NCBI RefSeq assembly: GCF_003205575.1
Contig: NZ_PYBW01000099.1
Coordinates: 1-36,227, forward strand
DNA: 36,227 nucleotides
DNA from: Streptomyces tateyamensis
GTDB lineage: Bacteria > Actinomycetota > Actinomycetes > Streptomycetales > Streptomycetaceae
Reading direction: 5' to 3'
Shown: positions 28,922 through 36,227 of the stretch, one piece after another
How positions within the stretch are numbered: position 1 is the stretch's first letter
How the letters are laid out: the number at the start of each line of letters is the position of its first letter
The notes under the pieces: model-generated
What the model was told of the DNA's origin: nothing
What the model saw: only the letters and a program-made list of their open reading frames with translations
Database searches by the model: none
Position numbers and translations under genes: made by a program

Positions 28922-31354
28922 TCAGCTGCCGAAGGTCATCGACAGGTCGTCCAGATACCCGTCGTCGTCCGTGCCCGCGGAGCGCTGGAAGGTGGCCGTG
29001 AACTTCACCGACGCGGTGCCCGCCGGGACCGTGCCGGTGGCCGTCTCGTGCAGCAGCACGGTCTGGTTGCCGCGCATCGCCGGAGTGACCGTGGCCAGGG
29101 ACGCGGTGCCGAGCGAGGTGCCGGAGGCGTTCAGGAAGGTGGCCACCACGTTCGCGCTGTCACCCTGGCTGCTGTAGCCGCCGATCCATCCGGACAGCGA
29201 GTAGGGCAGGGTTCCGGTGGCGATCTTCGAGGCCTGGCTGGAGACGCTGACCGTCTGGGTCATCTGCGAGGAGGCGTACGGCCCGCCGTCGAAGAACGCG
29301 GCGCCCGGGGTCTCCGGCGCCTTCGGGCCCTGCGAGGTGACCGGGTAGCTCGGCGCGCCGTAGCAGACCTGCTGCGGCAGGTTGCTGGTGGCGGTCCAGC
29401 CCTGGGCCTGGTGGCCGCCGCTGCCGGTGCCGCAGGCGCCGGTCTCCGCACCGGGGTTGGCGATCGGCACCGACCAGGTCGAACCCGCCGCCGGGGCCAC
29501 GGTCCAGACGAAACCGGCCGAGCCGGTCGCGCCGGTGCTGTCCGAGGCGGTGGCGGTCACCGAGTAGCTGCCCGCGGTGGTCGGGGTGCCGGAGACCAGG
29601 CCGGAGCTGCTGACGGAGAGTCCGGTCGGCAGGCCGGTGGCGGTCCAGCTCAGGCTCTGGCCCGGGTTGCTGTCCGTGCCGGTGAGCTGCAGCGAGGCGG
29701 GCGTGCCGACGGTGCCGTTCTGCGCGCCGGGGTTGGCGGCGGTCACGGGGGACGGGGTGGCGAACACCTCGTTGTACGGGGTGGCCCACTTGTCGTTGTT
29801 GGTCATGGTGGCGGTCAGGCCGAGCGCGCCCTCGATGGTGCGGGCGGTGCTGTAGTGGTCGTACCGGTTCGCGTCCTGGTAGCCCGCCTGCACCGTGCCC
29901 TGCGAGCCGACCACGATGGTGGCGACCTGGTTGGTCTGGCCGGGGCCGAAGCCGCCGGGCGAGTTGGCGCCGTCCTCGTCCCAGCTGACGATCAGCAGCG
30001 ACCTCTGCTGGGTCCAGGCCGGGGAGTTGAAGATGGTCGGCAGCGTCTGCGAGAGCCAGGTGTCACCGGCCCCGATGCCGCAGTTCTCCATGTCGTTGCA
30101 GGAGTCGGCGTCCGCCCAGACGAAGTCGGGGGTGGTGGCGGTGGAGCTGAGGTCGGTGCCCAGCAGTTGGGGCAGCGGCTGCCAGTGCGCCTGGCAGTAG
30201 GCGTTGTCGTTCTTCATCTTCGCGGCGTAGTAGAACGGCACGTCGTCGTTCTCGTACTGGCCGCTGCTGGTGGTCTGGCAGTTGCTGGTCTGGCTCTGCA
30301 CGTACTCCTTCCAGCTCTTGCCGGCCGCGTCCAGGTTGTCGCCCAGGCCGTTGTTGGTCGCGGTGCAGGCCGGGTCGGTGATGCAGTTCGAGCCCGGGGT
30401 CGAGTGGACGCTGCGGCCGTAGGAGTTGCCGAACGCGACCTGCTCGTAGTTCGGGTCCGAGTTGTGGGTGCCCGCGTGGTAGTTCGTCAGCAGCGAACCC
30501 ATCGGGACCAGGGTGTTGTTGATGTACGGCGCGGCCGAGTTGCCGATCACGCCCGCGCCGCCGTCCACCGTGTTGGAGCCGGCCGAGTAGTTGTTGTTCT
30601 CCATCATCACGAAGAACACGTGGTCGTAGCCCGGGACGGTGGAGGCCGGCACGGTCAGGGTCGGTGCGGTGACCGGGGTGTCCAGGGTGAGCGAGAGGTC
30701 GTCGGCCATGCCGTCGTTCTGGGTGCCGGTCATGGTGAAGTCGACGGCGGTCAGGATCGACCGGGTGCCTGCCGGCACCGCGCCGGTGGTGCTGCGCTGC
30801 ACGAACGAGGTGGTGCTGGAGCGGCCGGCGGCCAGCACGGGGGCGATCGCGGAGGTGCCGAGCGAGGCGCCGGAGGCGGAGCGGTAGGTGATGGTCACCG
30901 CGGCCGCGTCGTCGTAGCTGCCCACACCGCCCAGCCAGCCGGAGGCGGTGGCGTGCACGCCGCCCGCGTCGATCGCGGTGGCGGCCGAAGAGACGTCGGT
31001 GACCTGGGTCATCTCGGAGGAGCCGCGTGAGCCGCCCTGGAAGTAGGCGCCGCCCTTGGTCGGTGAGCCCGGGGTGGTGGTGGCGGCGCCGGTGGGCACG
31101 CCGTAGCAGTTGATCACCGGGTCGCCCGAGGTCAGCTGCCAGCCGGGGACGGTGGTCTCCTCCCAGCCGCCGTTGCTGCACTGCGAGGTCTCCGCACTGC
31201 CGTTGAGCAGCAGGTTGGCGCTCTGGGTGGCGGCGGAGGCGGGCTGCGGGGTGAGCGTGACCAGCGGGGCCGCGAGGGCGAGCAGGGCGGTGGTGACGGC
31301 GGCGGTGGCACCGCGCCTGGGGGAGGAGGGGGACGGGAGGGCGGACCGACTCAT
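28922..31354 (-). CDS. Secreted phosphoesterase (PF04185-like) with Ig-like and two duplicated beta-sandwich domains
   Basis: An 810-residue exported enzyme. A signal peptide (AVTTALLALAAPLVTLTP, PASA cleavage near 42) leads to beta-sandwich module 1 (about 45-230). The phosphoesterase domain (about 240-535) has YDHVFFVMMENNNYS, NYHAGTHNSDPNYEQVAFGNSYG, LLIVSWDEDG and RYDHYSTARTIEGALGL. A He_PIG/Ig-like domain (about 540-625) and beta-sandwich module 2 (about 630-808) follow. The two sandwich modules are homologous (NGSAET/NPGAET, SGWLGG/SGWIGG, GTxxxDDG/ADDLS endings) and are probably substrate- or surface-binding. The family includes acid phosphatases and phospholipase C; the exact substrate is open. 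AAGGA lies 9 bases before ATG 31354. Confidence 0.88.
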   Translation of the reverse strand: MSRSALPSPSSPRRGATAAVTTALLALAAPLVTLTPQPASAATQSANLLLNGSAETSQCSNGGWEETTVPGWQLTSGDPVINCYGVPTGAATTTPGSPTKGGAYFQGGSRGSSEMTQVTDVSSAATAIDAGGVHATASGWLGGVGSYDDAAAVTITYRSASGASLGTSAIAPVLAAGRSSTTSFVQRSTTGAVPAGTRSILTAVDFTMTGTQNDGMADDLSLTLDTPVTAPTLTVPASTVPGYDHVFFVMMENNNYSAGSNTVDGGAGVIGNSAAPYINNTLVPMGSLLTNYHAGTHNSDPNYEQVAFGNSYGRSVHSTPGSNCITDPACTATNNGLGDNLDAAGKSWKEYVQSQTSNCQTTSSGQYENDDVPFYYAAKMKNDNAYCQAHWQPLPQLLGTDLSSTATTPDFVWADADSCNDMENCGIGAGDTWLSQTLPTIFNSPAWTQQRSLLIVSWDEDGANSPGGFGPGQTNQVATIVVGSQGTVQAGYQDANRYDHYSTARTIEGALGLTATMTNNDKWATPYNEVFATPSPVTAANPGAQNGTVGTPASLQLTGTDSNPGQSLSWTATGLPTGLSVSSSGLVSGTPTTAGSYSVTATASDSTGATGSAGFVWTVAPAAGSTWSVPIANPGAETGACGTGSGGHQAQGWTATSNLPQQVCYGAPSYPVTSQGPKAPETPGAAFFDGGPYASSQMTQTVSVSSQASKIATGTLPYSLSGWIGGYSSQGDSANVVATFLNASGTSLGTASLATVTPAMRGNQTVLLHETATGTVPAGTASVKFTATFQRSAGTDDDGYLDDLSMTFGS

Positions 31355-31411
31355 GGCGGGCGTCCTTCTGCTGAGGGGATGTCTCATGAGGGGGATGTCT
31401 CACGCGGTCGC

Positions 31412-31435
31412 CGCAATTGGGCTAGCCCAATTGCG
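31412..31435. promoter_or_regulatory. 24-bp perfect palindrome upstream of the phosphoesterase gene
   Basis: Arms CGCAATTGGGCT and AGCCCAATTGCG are exact inverted copies with no spacer, centred 70 bp upstream of the phosphoesterase ATG. An AT-containing perfect 24-mer is very unlikely by chance in this GC-rich DNA. It is most likely a dimeric regulator operator; a cruciform or RNA hairpin is possible. The gap 31355-31651 contains no gene. Confidence 0.7.
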
Positions 31436-31475
31436 CACGAGGGGATTGTTGGCCCGCCGGTGGGCATTCACTGGT

Positions 31476-31493
31476 CAGTTGGTTAGACAACTG
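31476..31493. promoter_or_regulatory. Inverted repeat resembling a GntR/HutC (DasR-type) site
   Basis: CAGTTG-N6-CAACTG has perfect arms. Its inner 16 bases (31477-31492, AGTTGGTTAGACAACT) match the DasR-responsive element AGTGGTCTAGACCACT at 12 of 16 positions, including TAGAC. It lies about 125 bp upstream of the phosphoesterase, and a DasR-like gene follows that gene, so local control is plausible. Confidence 0.45.
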
Positions 31494-31575
31494 GCGTCGG
31501 TCTGGCGAACGCAGGGGTACCCCGCCCGGCGCCACCGAAGAGCTGGGCGAAGGAGCGCGCGACGGCGCATGCGAA

Positions 31576-31603
31576 AGGGCCGCTGCCTGCCGGCAACGGC
31601 CCT
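31576..31603 (-). terminator. Terminator hairpin after the diaminobutyrate transaminase gene
   Basis: AGGGCCG (31576-31582) pairs with CGGCCCT (31597-31603) and TGCC (31584-31587) with GGCA (31592-31595) across one mismatch, with a 4-nt loop. On the minus strand it is followed by TTTCGC. It lies 48 bp past the transaminase stop at 31652. Confidence 0.75.
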
Positions 31604-31651
31604 GACGGTCCCTCGGATGTCCAACGCGCAGCTCAGCCTCCGTCGGCCCGT

Positions 31652-32944
31652 TCAGCCGGCCAGCAGGGCCTCGCGCAGCACCGCAAGGCCCTGGCTCAGG
31701 CGGTGCTGATCGATCGTCAGCGGTGGCATCACCTTGACCACCTCGTCGTGGCGCCCGGCCAGTTCGACGATCAGCCCGTGCTCGAAGCAGTACCGCTGCA
31801 CCCGGGCGGCGCGCTCCGCGCCGCCGATCGCGGCCAGGTCCAGGCCCAGCACCATGCCCCGCCCGCGCACCGCCAGCCCCGGCAGCAGCGCGGCCGACTC
31901 GGCCCCGAACCCCTGCAGCCGCTCGGTGGCGGCGGCCAGGTCGGCGTGGAAGGCAGGCTGCTCCCAGTAGTCCAGCGCCGCGGTGGCGGCCACGAAGGCG
32001 AGCTGGTTGCCGCGGAAGGTGCCGGTGTGCTCGCCGGGCGCCCAGACGTCCAGCTCGCGGCGGATCAGCAGCAGCGAGAGCGGCAGGCCGTAGCCGCCGA
32101 TGGACTTCGAGACGGTGACCAGGTCCGGCACCACGCCGGCCTGCTCGAAGGCGAAGAAGGTGCCGGTCCGCCCGCAGCCGGACTGGATCTCATCGGCGAT
32201 CAGCAAAGCCCCGTGATGCTCAGTCAGTTCGGCCAGCCGGCGCAGCCAGTCGGCCGAGGCCGGGTAGACGCCGCCCTCCAGCTGCACCGGCTCGACGATC
32301 ACCGCGGCCGGCAGCTCCAGGCCCGAGGACGGGTCGGCGAGCATCCGCTCCAGGTAGCCGATCGAGTCGAACGGTCCCAGCGGGCCGTCCTCGAACGGCA
32401 CGAAGGCCACCTCCTGCGGCGACAGGCCCCCGGCCCGGCGGGCCGAGCGGCTGCCGGTCACCGCGAGGGCGCCCTGCGACATGCCGTGGAAGCCGCCGGC
32501 GAACGAGACCACGCCCTGCCGCCCGGTCGCCTTGCGGGCCAGCTTGAGCGCCGCCTCCACCGCGTTGGTGCCGGTCGGTCCGCAGAACTGCACCTTGTGG
32601 TCCAGGCCGCGCGGGTGCAGCACCACCTGGTCGAGCCGGGCCAGGAACTCCCGCTTGGCCACGGTGAACATGTCCAGCCCGTGGCTGATCCCGTCGCCGG
32701 CCAGGTAGTCGGCGATCCGGCGCTTGACCGGCTCCGGGTTGTGCCCGTAGTTGAGGGCTCCGGCGCCGCAGAAGAAGTCCAGGAACACCCGGCCGTCCTC
32801 GGTGAACAGCTCGGCACCCTTGGCCCGGTCGAAGACCACCGGGAACTTGCGGCAGTAGAGCCGGACTTCGGCCTCCATGGTGTCGAACACGGCGGATCGG
32901 CCGGGCGCCGCGAACGCGGTGAGGGTGTCGGCGTCGAAGGGCAT
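31652..32944 (-). CDS. Class-III PLP aminotransferase, diaminobutyrate-2-oxoglutarate transaminase (EctB-like)
   Basis: A 430-residue fold-type I enzyme expected to make L-2,4-diaminobutyrate from aspartate semialdehyde and glutamate. CGPTGTNAVEAALKLARKATGR, SFAGGFHGMS, LIADEIQSGCGRTG and the PLP lysine Lys280 in VTVSKSIGGYGLPLS are visible. The start matches EctB (VFDTMEAEVRLYCRKFPVVF), as does the length. No ectA or ectC is beside it, so ectoine synthesis is not implied. The position divergent from mbtH/NRPS genes points to a diaminobutyrate building block. ATG 32944 has CCGAAAGGACCC upstream. Confidence 0.9.
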   Translation of the reverse strand: MPFDADTLTAFAAPGRSAVFDTMEAEVRLYCRKFPVVFDRAKGAELFTEDGRVFLDFFCGAGALNYGHNPEPVKRRIADYLAGDGISHGLDMFTVAKREFLARLDQVVLHPRGLDHKVQFCGPTGTNAVEAALKLARKATGRQGVVSFAGGFHGMSQGALAVTGSRSARRAGGLSPQEVAFVPFEDGPLGPFDSIGYLERMLADPSSGLELPAAVIVEPVQLEGGVYPASADWLRRLAELTEHHGALLIADEIQSGCGRTGTFFAFEQAGVVPDLVTVSKSIGGYGLPLSLLLIRRELDVWAPGEHTGTFRGNQLAFVAATAALDYWEQPAFHADLAAATERLQGFGAESAALLPGLAVRGRGMVLGLDLAAIGGAERAARVQRYCFEHGLIVELAGRHDEVVKVMPPLTIDQHRLSQGLAVLREALLAG

Positions 32945-33005
32945 GCGCGGGTCCTTTCGGGGGAGATGCGGCCAGCCTGCGCCGCCCCGGCCCGGCGCGA
33001 CAGAG

Positions 33006-33022
33006 AAGGACCGGCAGTCCTT
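33006..33022. promoter_or_regulatory. Inverted repeat in the transaminase/mbtH divergent promoter
   Basis: AAGGAC-CGGCA-GTCCTT has perfect 6-bp arms. It lies 62 bp from the transaminase start and 126 bp from the mbtH start, within the 203-bp divergent gap. It is a candidate operator for the cluster; no iron-box-like sequence was seen. Confidence 0.4.
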
Positions 33023-33147
33023 GCGGCACCGCTGACTGCGTGATCCTGCGCCGGTTCTTCCCTATGGCGGGGCGCGCCCGCAGACCAGGCTTGCGGTCAG
33101 CGACGCCGGCCCACCAGGCCGGCCACCGGCACGCCGAGGAGGCGGAC

Positions 33148-33369
33148 ATGGCGGACGAGGACACCGACGAACGCACCTACTACGTGGTGCTCAACGACGA
33201 GGAGCAGTACTCGATCTGGCTGGCCGAGCGGGAGGTTCCCGCGGGCTGGACCCGCGAGGGCACCGAGGGCACGAGGCAGGAGTGCCTGGACCACATCGAC
33301 CGGGTCTGGACGGACATGCGTCCGCTGAGCCTGCGTCGGCGCATGGAGCAGGCGAGCCAGGGCGCATGA
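33148..33369 (+). CDS. MbtH-family NRPS chaperone
   Basis: A 73-residue MbtH-like protein: YYVVLNDEEQYSIWLAEREVPAGW, then CLDHIDRVWTDMRPLSLRRRM, which contains the family tryptophans and the NxEEQYSxW and RPxSLR blocks. MbtH proteins bind and activate the adenylation domains of the adjacent NRPS. AGGAGG sits 6 bases before ATG 33148. The stop overlaps the A-PCP gene by 4 bp (ATGA), supporting one operon. Confidence 0.95.
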   Translation: MADEDTDERTYYVVLNDEEQYSIWLAEREVPAGWTREGTEGTRQECLDHIDRVWTDMRPLSLRRRMEQASQGA

Positions 33370-35228
33370 GGACCACGGTCGGCCAGGCCACCGCCACGCC
33401 GCCGCGGTGGTGCGTGCATGAGCTGTTCGCCGAGCAGGCGGCCGCAAGGCCCGGGGCGGTTGCCCTGGAGTACGGCGAACTGAAAGTCAGCTACCGGGAG
33501 CTGGACACCAGGGCCAACCAGTTGGCGCACCTGCTGCGGGAGTTCGGGGTGCGGCCGGGCAGCGCGGTCGGGGTCTGCGCGGTGCGCGGGCCCGAGATGG
33601 TGGTCGCGCTGCTCGCGGTGCTCAAGGCAGGCGGCCACTACCTGCCGCTGGACCCGGAGTACCCGGCCGACCGGCTGGCCTTCATGCTGGCCGACTCCGG
33701 CGCCGAACTCGTGCTGGTGCAGCCCGAGTACGCGGACCACCCGGGCCTGGCCGACCGCCCGACGGTGCTGCTGGCCCCGGACGGGGCGGCCGCGGCCGAC
33801 CGGCCGACCGACGCACCCGCGAGCACGGCCACGGCGGCGGACCTGGCGTACGTGATGTACACCTCCGGGTCCACCGGCCGGCCCAAGGCGGTCGGCGTGA
33901 CCCACCGCAACGTCCACCAGCTGGTGCGCCGGGGCCGGTTCGCCGACCTGGACGCCGGCGAGGTGGTGCTGCACGTGGCCTCGCTCTCCTTCGACGCGGC
34001 CACCTTCGAGCTGTGGGCGACGCTGTGCAGCGGCGCCCGGGTGGCGATCATGCCGGCCGGGATCCCCAGCGCGGCCGCGGTCGAGGCGGCGATACGGGCG
34101 CACGGCGTCACCCTGGTGCTGCTGACCGCGGGGCTGTTCCAGCACGTGGTGCGCACCCGGGAGACGGCCTTCGCCACGGTGCGCCGGGTGCTGGTCGGCG
34201 GCGACGTGCTGGCGCCGACCGAGGCCCGGGCGGTGCTGGCGCAGGGCGTGGAGCTGAGCAACGTCTACGGGCCGACCGAGACCACCGTCTTCTGCGTCGT
34301 GCGGCGCGGCGTCACCGAGGCCGAGACGCTGGGCGCGGTGCCGATCGGCACCCCCGTCCCGGACACCACCGCGGCCGTCCTCGACCAGCACGGCGACCCG
34401 GTGCCGGCCGGCGAGTGCGGCGAACTGGTGATCGGCGGCCCGGTGGTGGCCCGCGGCTACCTGGGCCGCCCGGCGTTGACCGCCGAGCGCTTCGTCCCCG
34501 ACCCGCAGGCCGCCGAGCCGGGCGCACGCCGCTACCGCACCGGCGACCTGGCCCGCCGGGACGCCGACGGCACCCTGCACTACGTCGGGCGGGCGGACCA
34601 GCAGGTCAAGATCCTCGGCCACCGGGTGGAGCTCGGCGAGATCGAGGCCGCACTCGGCACCCACCCCGAGGTGCGCTCCGCGGTGGTGACCGTGCACCGC
34701 ACCCCGGCCGGGGACAAGCAGCTGGTCGGCCACGTCACCGTGACCGAGGCGCTGGGCGAGCCGGTCGGCGCACCGCTGCGCGCCTACCTGCGCGACCGGC
34801 TGCCCGACTACCTGGTGCCGACCGCCTGGGTCCGGCTGGACGAGCTGCCGCTGACCTCCAACGGCAAGATCGACCGGGCGGCTCTGCCGGCCCCGGCCCC
34901 CACCGCCACCGCCACCGACGACGCCCGCCCGGCCCCCGACGGCCCGCTGGAGCAGGCCGTAGCCGAGGTCTGGCAGGAACTGCTGGAGGTCGGCGCCGTC
35001 GCGGCCGACGACGACTTCTTCGAGCTCGGCGGGCACTCGCTGCTGGCCACCCAGGTGGTGGCGCTGCTCTGCGAGCGGTTCCCGGTCGAGCTGCCGGTCA
35101 GCGCGGTCTTCGAGCACCCCACCGTCACCCGGCTGGCCGCCGAGCTGCTCCGGGCCCTCACCGACCATGTCGCCCAACTATCCGATACCGAGGTGGAGTC
35201 GATGCTGACGCAGGTGAGCGAGGGATGA
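33366..35228 (+). CDS. Free-standing NRPS A-PCP protein
   Basis: A 620-residue adenylation plus peptidyl-carrier protein that selects an amino acid and loads it as thioester. A3 MYTSGSTGRPKA (about 161), A4 FDAATFELW (Asp210), A5 NVYGPTETT, A7 YRTGDLARR, A8 ILGHRVELGEIEAAL and A10 NGKIDRAAL are all intact. The PCP has DDFFELGGHSLLATQ with the pantetheine Ser558. The specificity code read by eye is D-A-F-L-L-G-V-V-F-K, which suggests a bulky hydrophobic residue and not diaminobutyrate. There is no condensation or thioesterase domain, so it could load the first residue or serve in trans. It is ATGA-coupled on both sides. Confidence 0.94.
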   Translation: MRTTVGQATATPPRWCVHELFAEQAAARPGAVALEYGELKVSYRELDTRANQLAHLLREFGVRPGSAVGVCAVRGPEMVVALLAVLKAGGHYLPLDPEYPADRLAFMLADSGAELVLVQPEYADHPGLADRPTVLLAPDGAAAADRPTDAPASTATAADLAYVMYTSGSTGRPKAVGVTHRNVHQLVRRGRFADLDAGEVVLHVASLSFDAATFELWATLCSGARVAIMPAGIPSAAAVEAAIRAHGVTLVLLTAGLFQHVVRTRETAFATVRRVLVGGDVLAPTEARAVLAQGVELSNVYGPTETTVFCVVRRGVTEAETLGAVPIGTPVPDTTAAVLDQHGDPVPAGECGELVIGGPVVARGYLGRPALTAERFVPDPQAAEPGARRYRTGDLARRDADGTLHYVGRADQQVKILGHRVELGEIEAALGTHPEVRSAVVTVHRTPAGDKQLVGHVTVTEALGEPVGAPLRAYLRDRLPDYLVPTAWVRLDELPLTSNGKIDRAALPAPAPTATATDDARPAPDGPLEQAVAEVWQELLEVGAVAADDDFFELGGHSLLATQVVALLCERFPVELPVSAVFEHPTVTRLAAELLRALTDHVAQLSDTEVESMLTQVSEG

Positions 35229-36227
35229 CCGCGCTGCCCACCGGACCCGCCGCCCTCGACCCGGGCGACCAGCGCCGGGCGCTGCTGGAGCGGCTGCTGG
35301 CCACGGGCCGCGGCACCGCCGCGCCCCTCGACACGATCCCCAGAGCCCCGCGGCAGGGGCCGCTGCCGCTCTCCTTCGCCCAGCAGCGGCTCTGGCTGCT
35401 GGAGAACCTGCGACCGGGCACCGCCGAGTACGTGGTGCCGATCGGCTGGCGGTTGGACGGGCCGCTGGACGTGCCCGCGCTGCGCCGCGCGCTGGACGCG
35501 CTGCTGCAGCGGCACGAGGTGCTGCGCACCCGCTACCAGGAGTGCGACTCGGTGCCCGGCCAACTGCCGCTGCCGGCCGGGGAACTGGACTTCACGCTGG
35601 TCGACCTCGGCGAGCCGGACCAGGACCTGGGCGAGCGCCGGCTGGCCGAGCTGGTCGACGCCCAGGCGCGCACCCCGTTCGACCTGGGCGGGCGCGGGCC
35701 GGTGCGGGCCGAGCTGGTGCGCTTCACCGACCAGCACCACGTGCTGCTGCTGATCTTCCACCACATCGCCTTCGACGGTGCCTCGGCCGGGCTGCTGGCC
35801 CGCGAACTCGACCAGCTCTACCGGACGTTCACCGAGGGGGACGGCCGGCTGCCGGCCGCGCCGGCGATCCAGTACGGCGACTTCGCGAGCTGGCAGCGCC
35901 GCCCCGGCGCCGAGGCCGCGCTGGCCGGGCACCTGGCCTACTGGCGCGAGCAGCTGGCCGGCGCCGAGGCGCTGGAGCTGGCCGCCGACCGGCCCCGCCC
36001 GGCCGTCTTCGACCCGGCCGGCGCGCTGCACGCCTTCACCGTCCCCGCCGCACTGGCCAGGAGCCTGGCCGAGTTCGGCCGCAGCAGGGGTGCCACCCCG
36101 TTCATGGTGCTGCTGGCCGCCTTCCAGCTGCTGCTCGCCCGGCACGCCGGGCGCACCGACGTGACGGTCGGCTCGCCGGTGGCCGGACGCACCCGGGCCG
36201 AGGTCCGCGAGCTGATCGGCTTCTTCG
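35225..36227 (+). CDS. NRPS, N-terminal condensation domain, runs off the window
   Basis: Open from ATG 35225 to the edge (334 codons). After a 45-residue leader comes a condensation domain: C1 LSFAQQRLWLLE, C2 RHEVLRT, C3 HHIAFDG (catalytic second His180), C4 YGDFASWQR and C5 VGSPVAGR, ending at ELIGFF. The intact HHxxxDG indicates an active peptide-bond-forming domain. A condensation domain at the N-terminus means the preceding A-PCP protein can donate its aminoacyl group. The start overlaps that gene by 4 bp. Later modules are outside the window. Confidence 0.95.
   Translation, partial: MTALPTGPAALDPGDQRRALLERLLATGRGTAAPLDTIPRAPRQGPLPLSFAQQRLWLLENLRPGTAEYVVPIGWRLDGPLDVPALRRALDALLQRHEVLRTRYQECDSVPGQLPLPAGELDFTLVDLGEPDQDLGERRLAELVDAQARTPFDLGGRGPVRAELVRFTDQHHVLLLIFHHIAFDGASAGLLARELDQLYRTFTEGDGRLPAAPAIQYGDFASWQRRPGAEAALAGHLAYWREQLAGAEALELAADRPRPAVFDPAGALHAFTVPAALARSLAEFGRSRGATPFMVLLAAFQLLLARHAGRTDVTVGSPVAGRTRAEVRELIGFF

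Noticed and set aside
28874..31030. A 718-residue plus-strand frame antisense to the phosphoesterase
   Set aside because: Composition is almost wholly Gly/Ala/Arg/Val with no domain, while the minus strand encodes a clear secreted enzyme.
31652..32944. Ectoine biosynthesis locus
   Set aside because: Only the EctB-like transaminase is present; no ectA, ectC or ectD adjoins it and the neighbours are NRPS genes.
32945..33147. Iron-box (IdeR/DmdR) before the NRPS genes, which would suggest a siderophore
   Set aside because: No TTAGGTTAGGCT-like sequence is present; siderophore identity cannot be claimed.

Overview
This is a very GC-rich (roughly 73-75%) window with near-universal G/C third codon positions, GTG starts, 4-bp ATGA/GTGA gene overlaps and families typical of Streptomycetaceae (XRE/DUF397 pairs, DUF1918, a G1 glutamic peptidase, TetR/acyl-CoA dehydrogenase pairs). 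It is most likely Streptomyces, Kitasatospora or a close relative. This placement comes from style and gene families; no rRNA or other phylogenetic marker is present. I see no tRNA, rRNA, CRISPR array or insertion sequence.

Layout. (1) 1-2.5 kb: copper export on the minus strand, copZ then copA (its 3' end is off the window), behind a textbook CsoR-type operator. (2) 2.7-3.9 kb: a membrane-anchored SpoIIE/PP2C phosphatase. (3) 3.9-6.1 kb: a PTS-type dihydroxyacetone kinase, dhaK-dhaL on minus and a one-domain dhaM divergent on plus. (4) 6.1-10 kb: a stand-alone family-A polymerase with an eroded exonuclease domain, divergent from an M3 oligopeptidase. (5) 10-13.3 kb: secreted enzymes (G1 glutamic endopeptidase and a GH5 endoglycoceramidase-like hydrolase) around a LuxR/TrmB-like regulator. 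(6) 13.4-18.6 kb: acyl-CoA metabolism (TetR, acyl-CoA dehydrogenase, a crotonase lacking both usual glutamates), DUF1918, Nudix, an Sfp-type phosphopantetheinyl transferase, a RidA-like protein and a small zinc-ribbon protein. (7) 18.6-24 kb: stress or drug-response cassettes, each an oxidoreductase or membrane protein with a local regulator: AraC/GyrI-like, TetR with a TetX-like FAD monooxygenase, and MarR with a membrane protein and an NmrA-like protein. (8) 24-25.8 kb: RidA-like/CYTH pair and a two-domain VOC protein.

(9) 25.8-28.1 kb: an accessory cassette with relaxed codon use in its core. It holds a WhiJ-like XRE regulator and BldB-like DUF397 protein overlapping each other, a third protein built from two tandem W-rich repeats, and three tiny coupled minus-strand genes. 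The neighbouring VOC reading frame has no stop at its expected end and runs antisense through two of the tiny genes, which looks like a recombination junction. (10) 28-31.4 kb: a DasR-like GntR regulator and a large secreted phosphoesterase carrying two homologous beta-sandwich modules. The regulator's promoter is buried in the phosphoesterase terminator hairpin. (11) 31.6-36.2 kb: the left edge of a non-ribosomal peptide cluster: an EctB-like diaminobutyrate transaminase, divergent from mbtH, a free-standing A-PCP protein, and an NRPS opening with a condensation domain and running off the window.

The main threads are metal and stress defence, divergent regulator/enzyme pairs with visible palindromic operators, and an NRPS cluster edge. 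The phosphopantetheinyl transferase at 17 kb could activate its carrier proteins. Least conventional are the MarR two-operator unit, the XRE/DUF397/repeat-protein cassette with the disrupted VOC junction, the glutamate-less crotonase, and the 24-bp perfect palindrome before the phosphoesterase.
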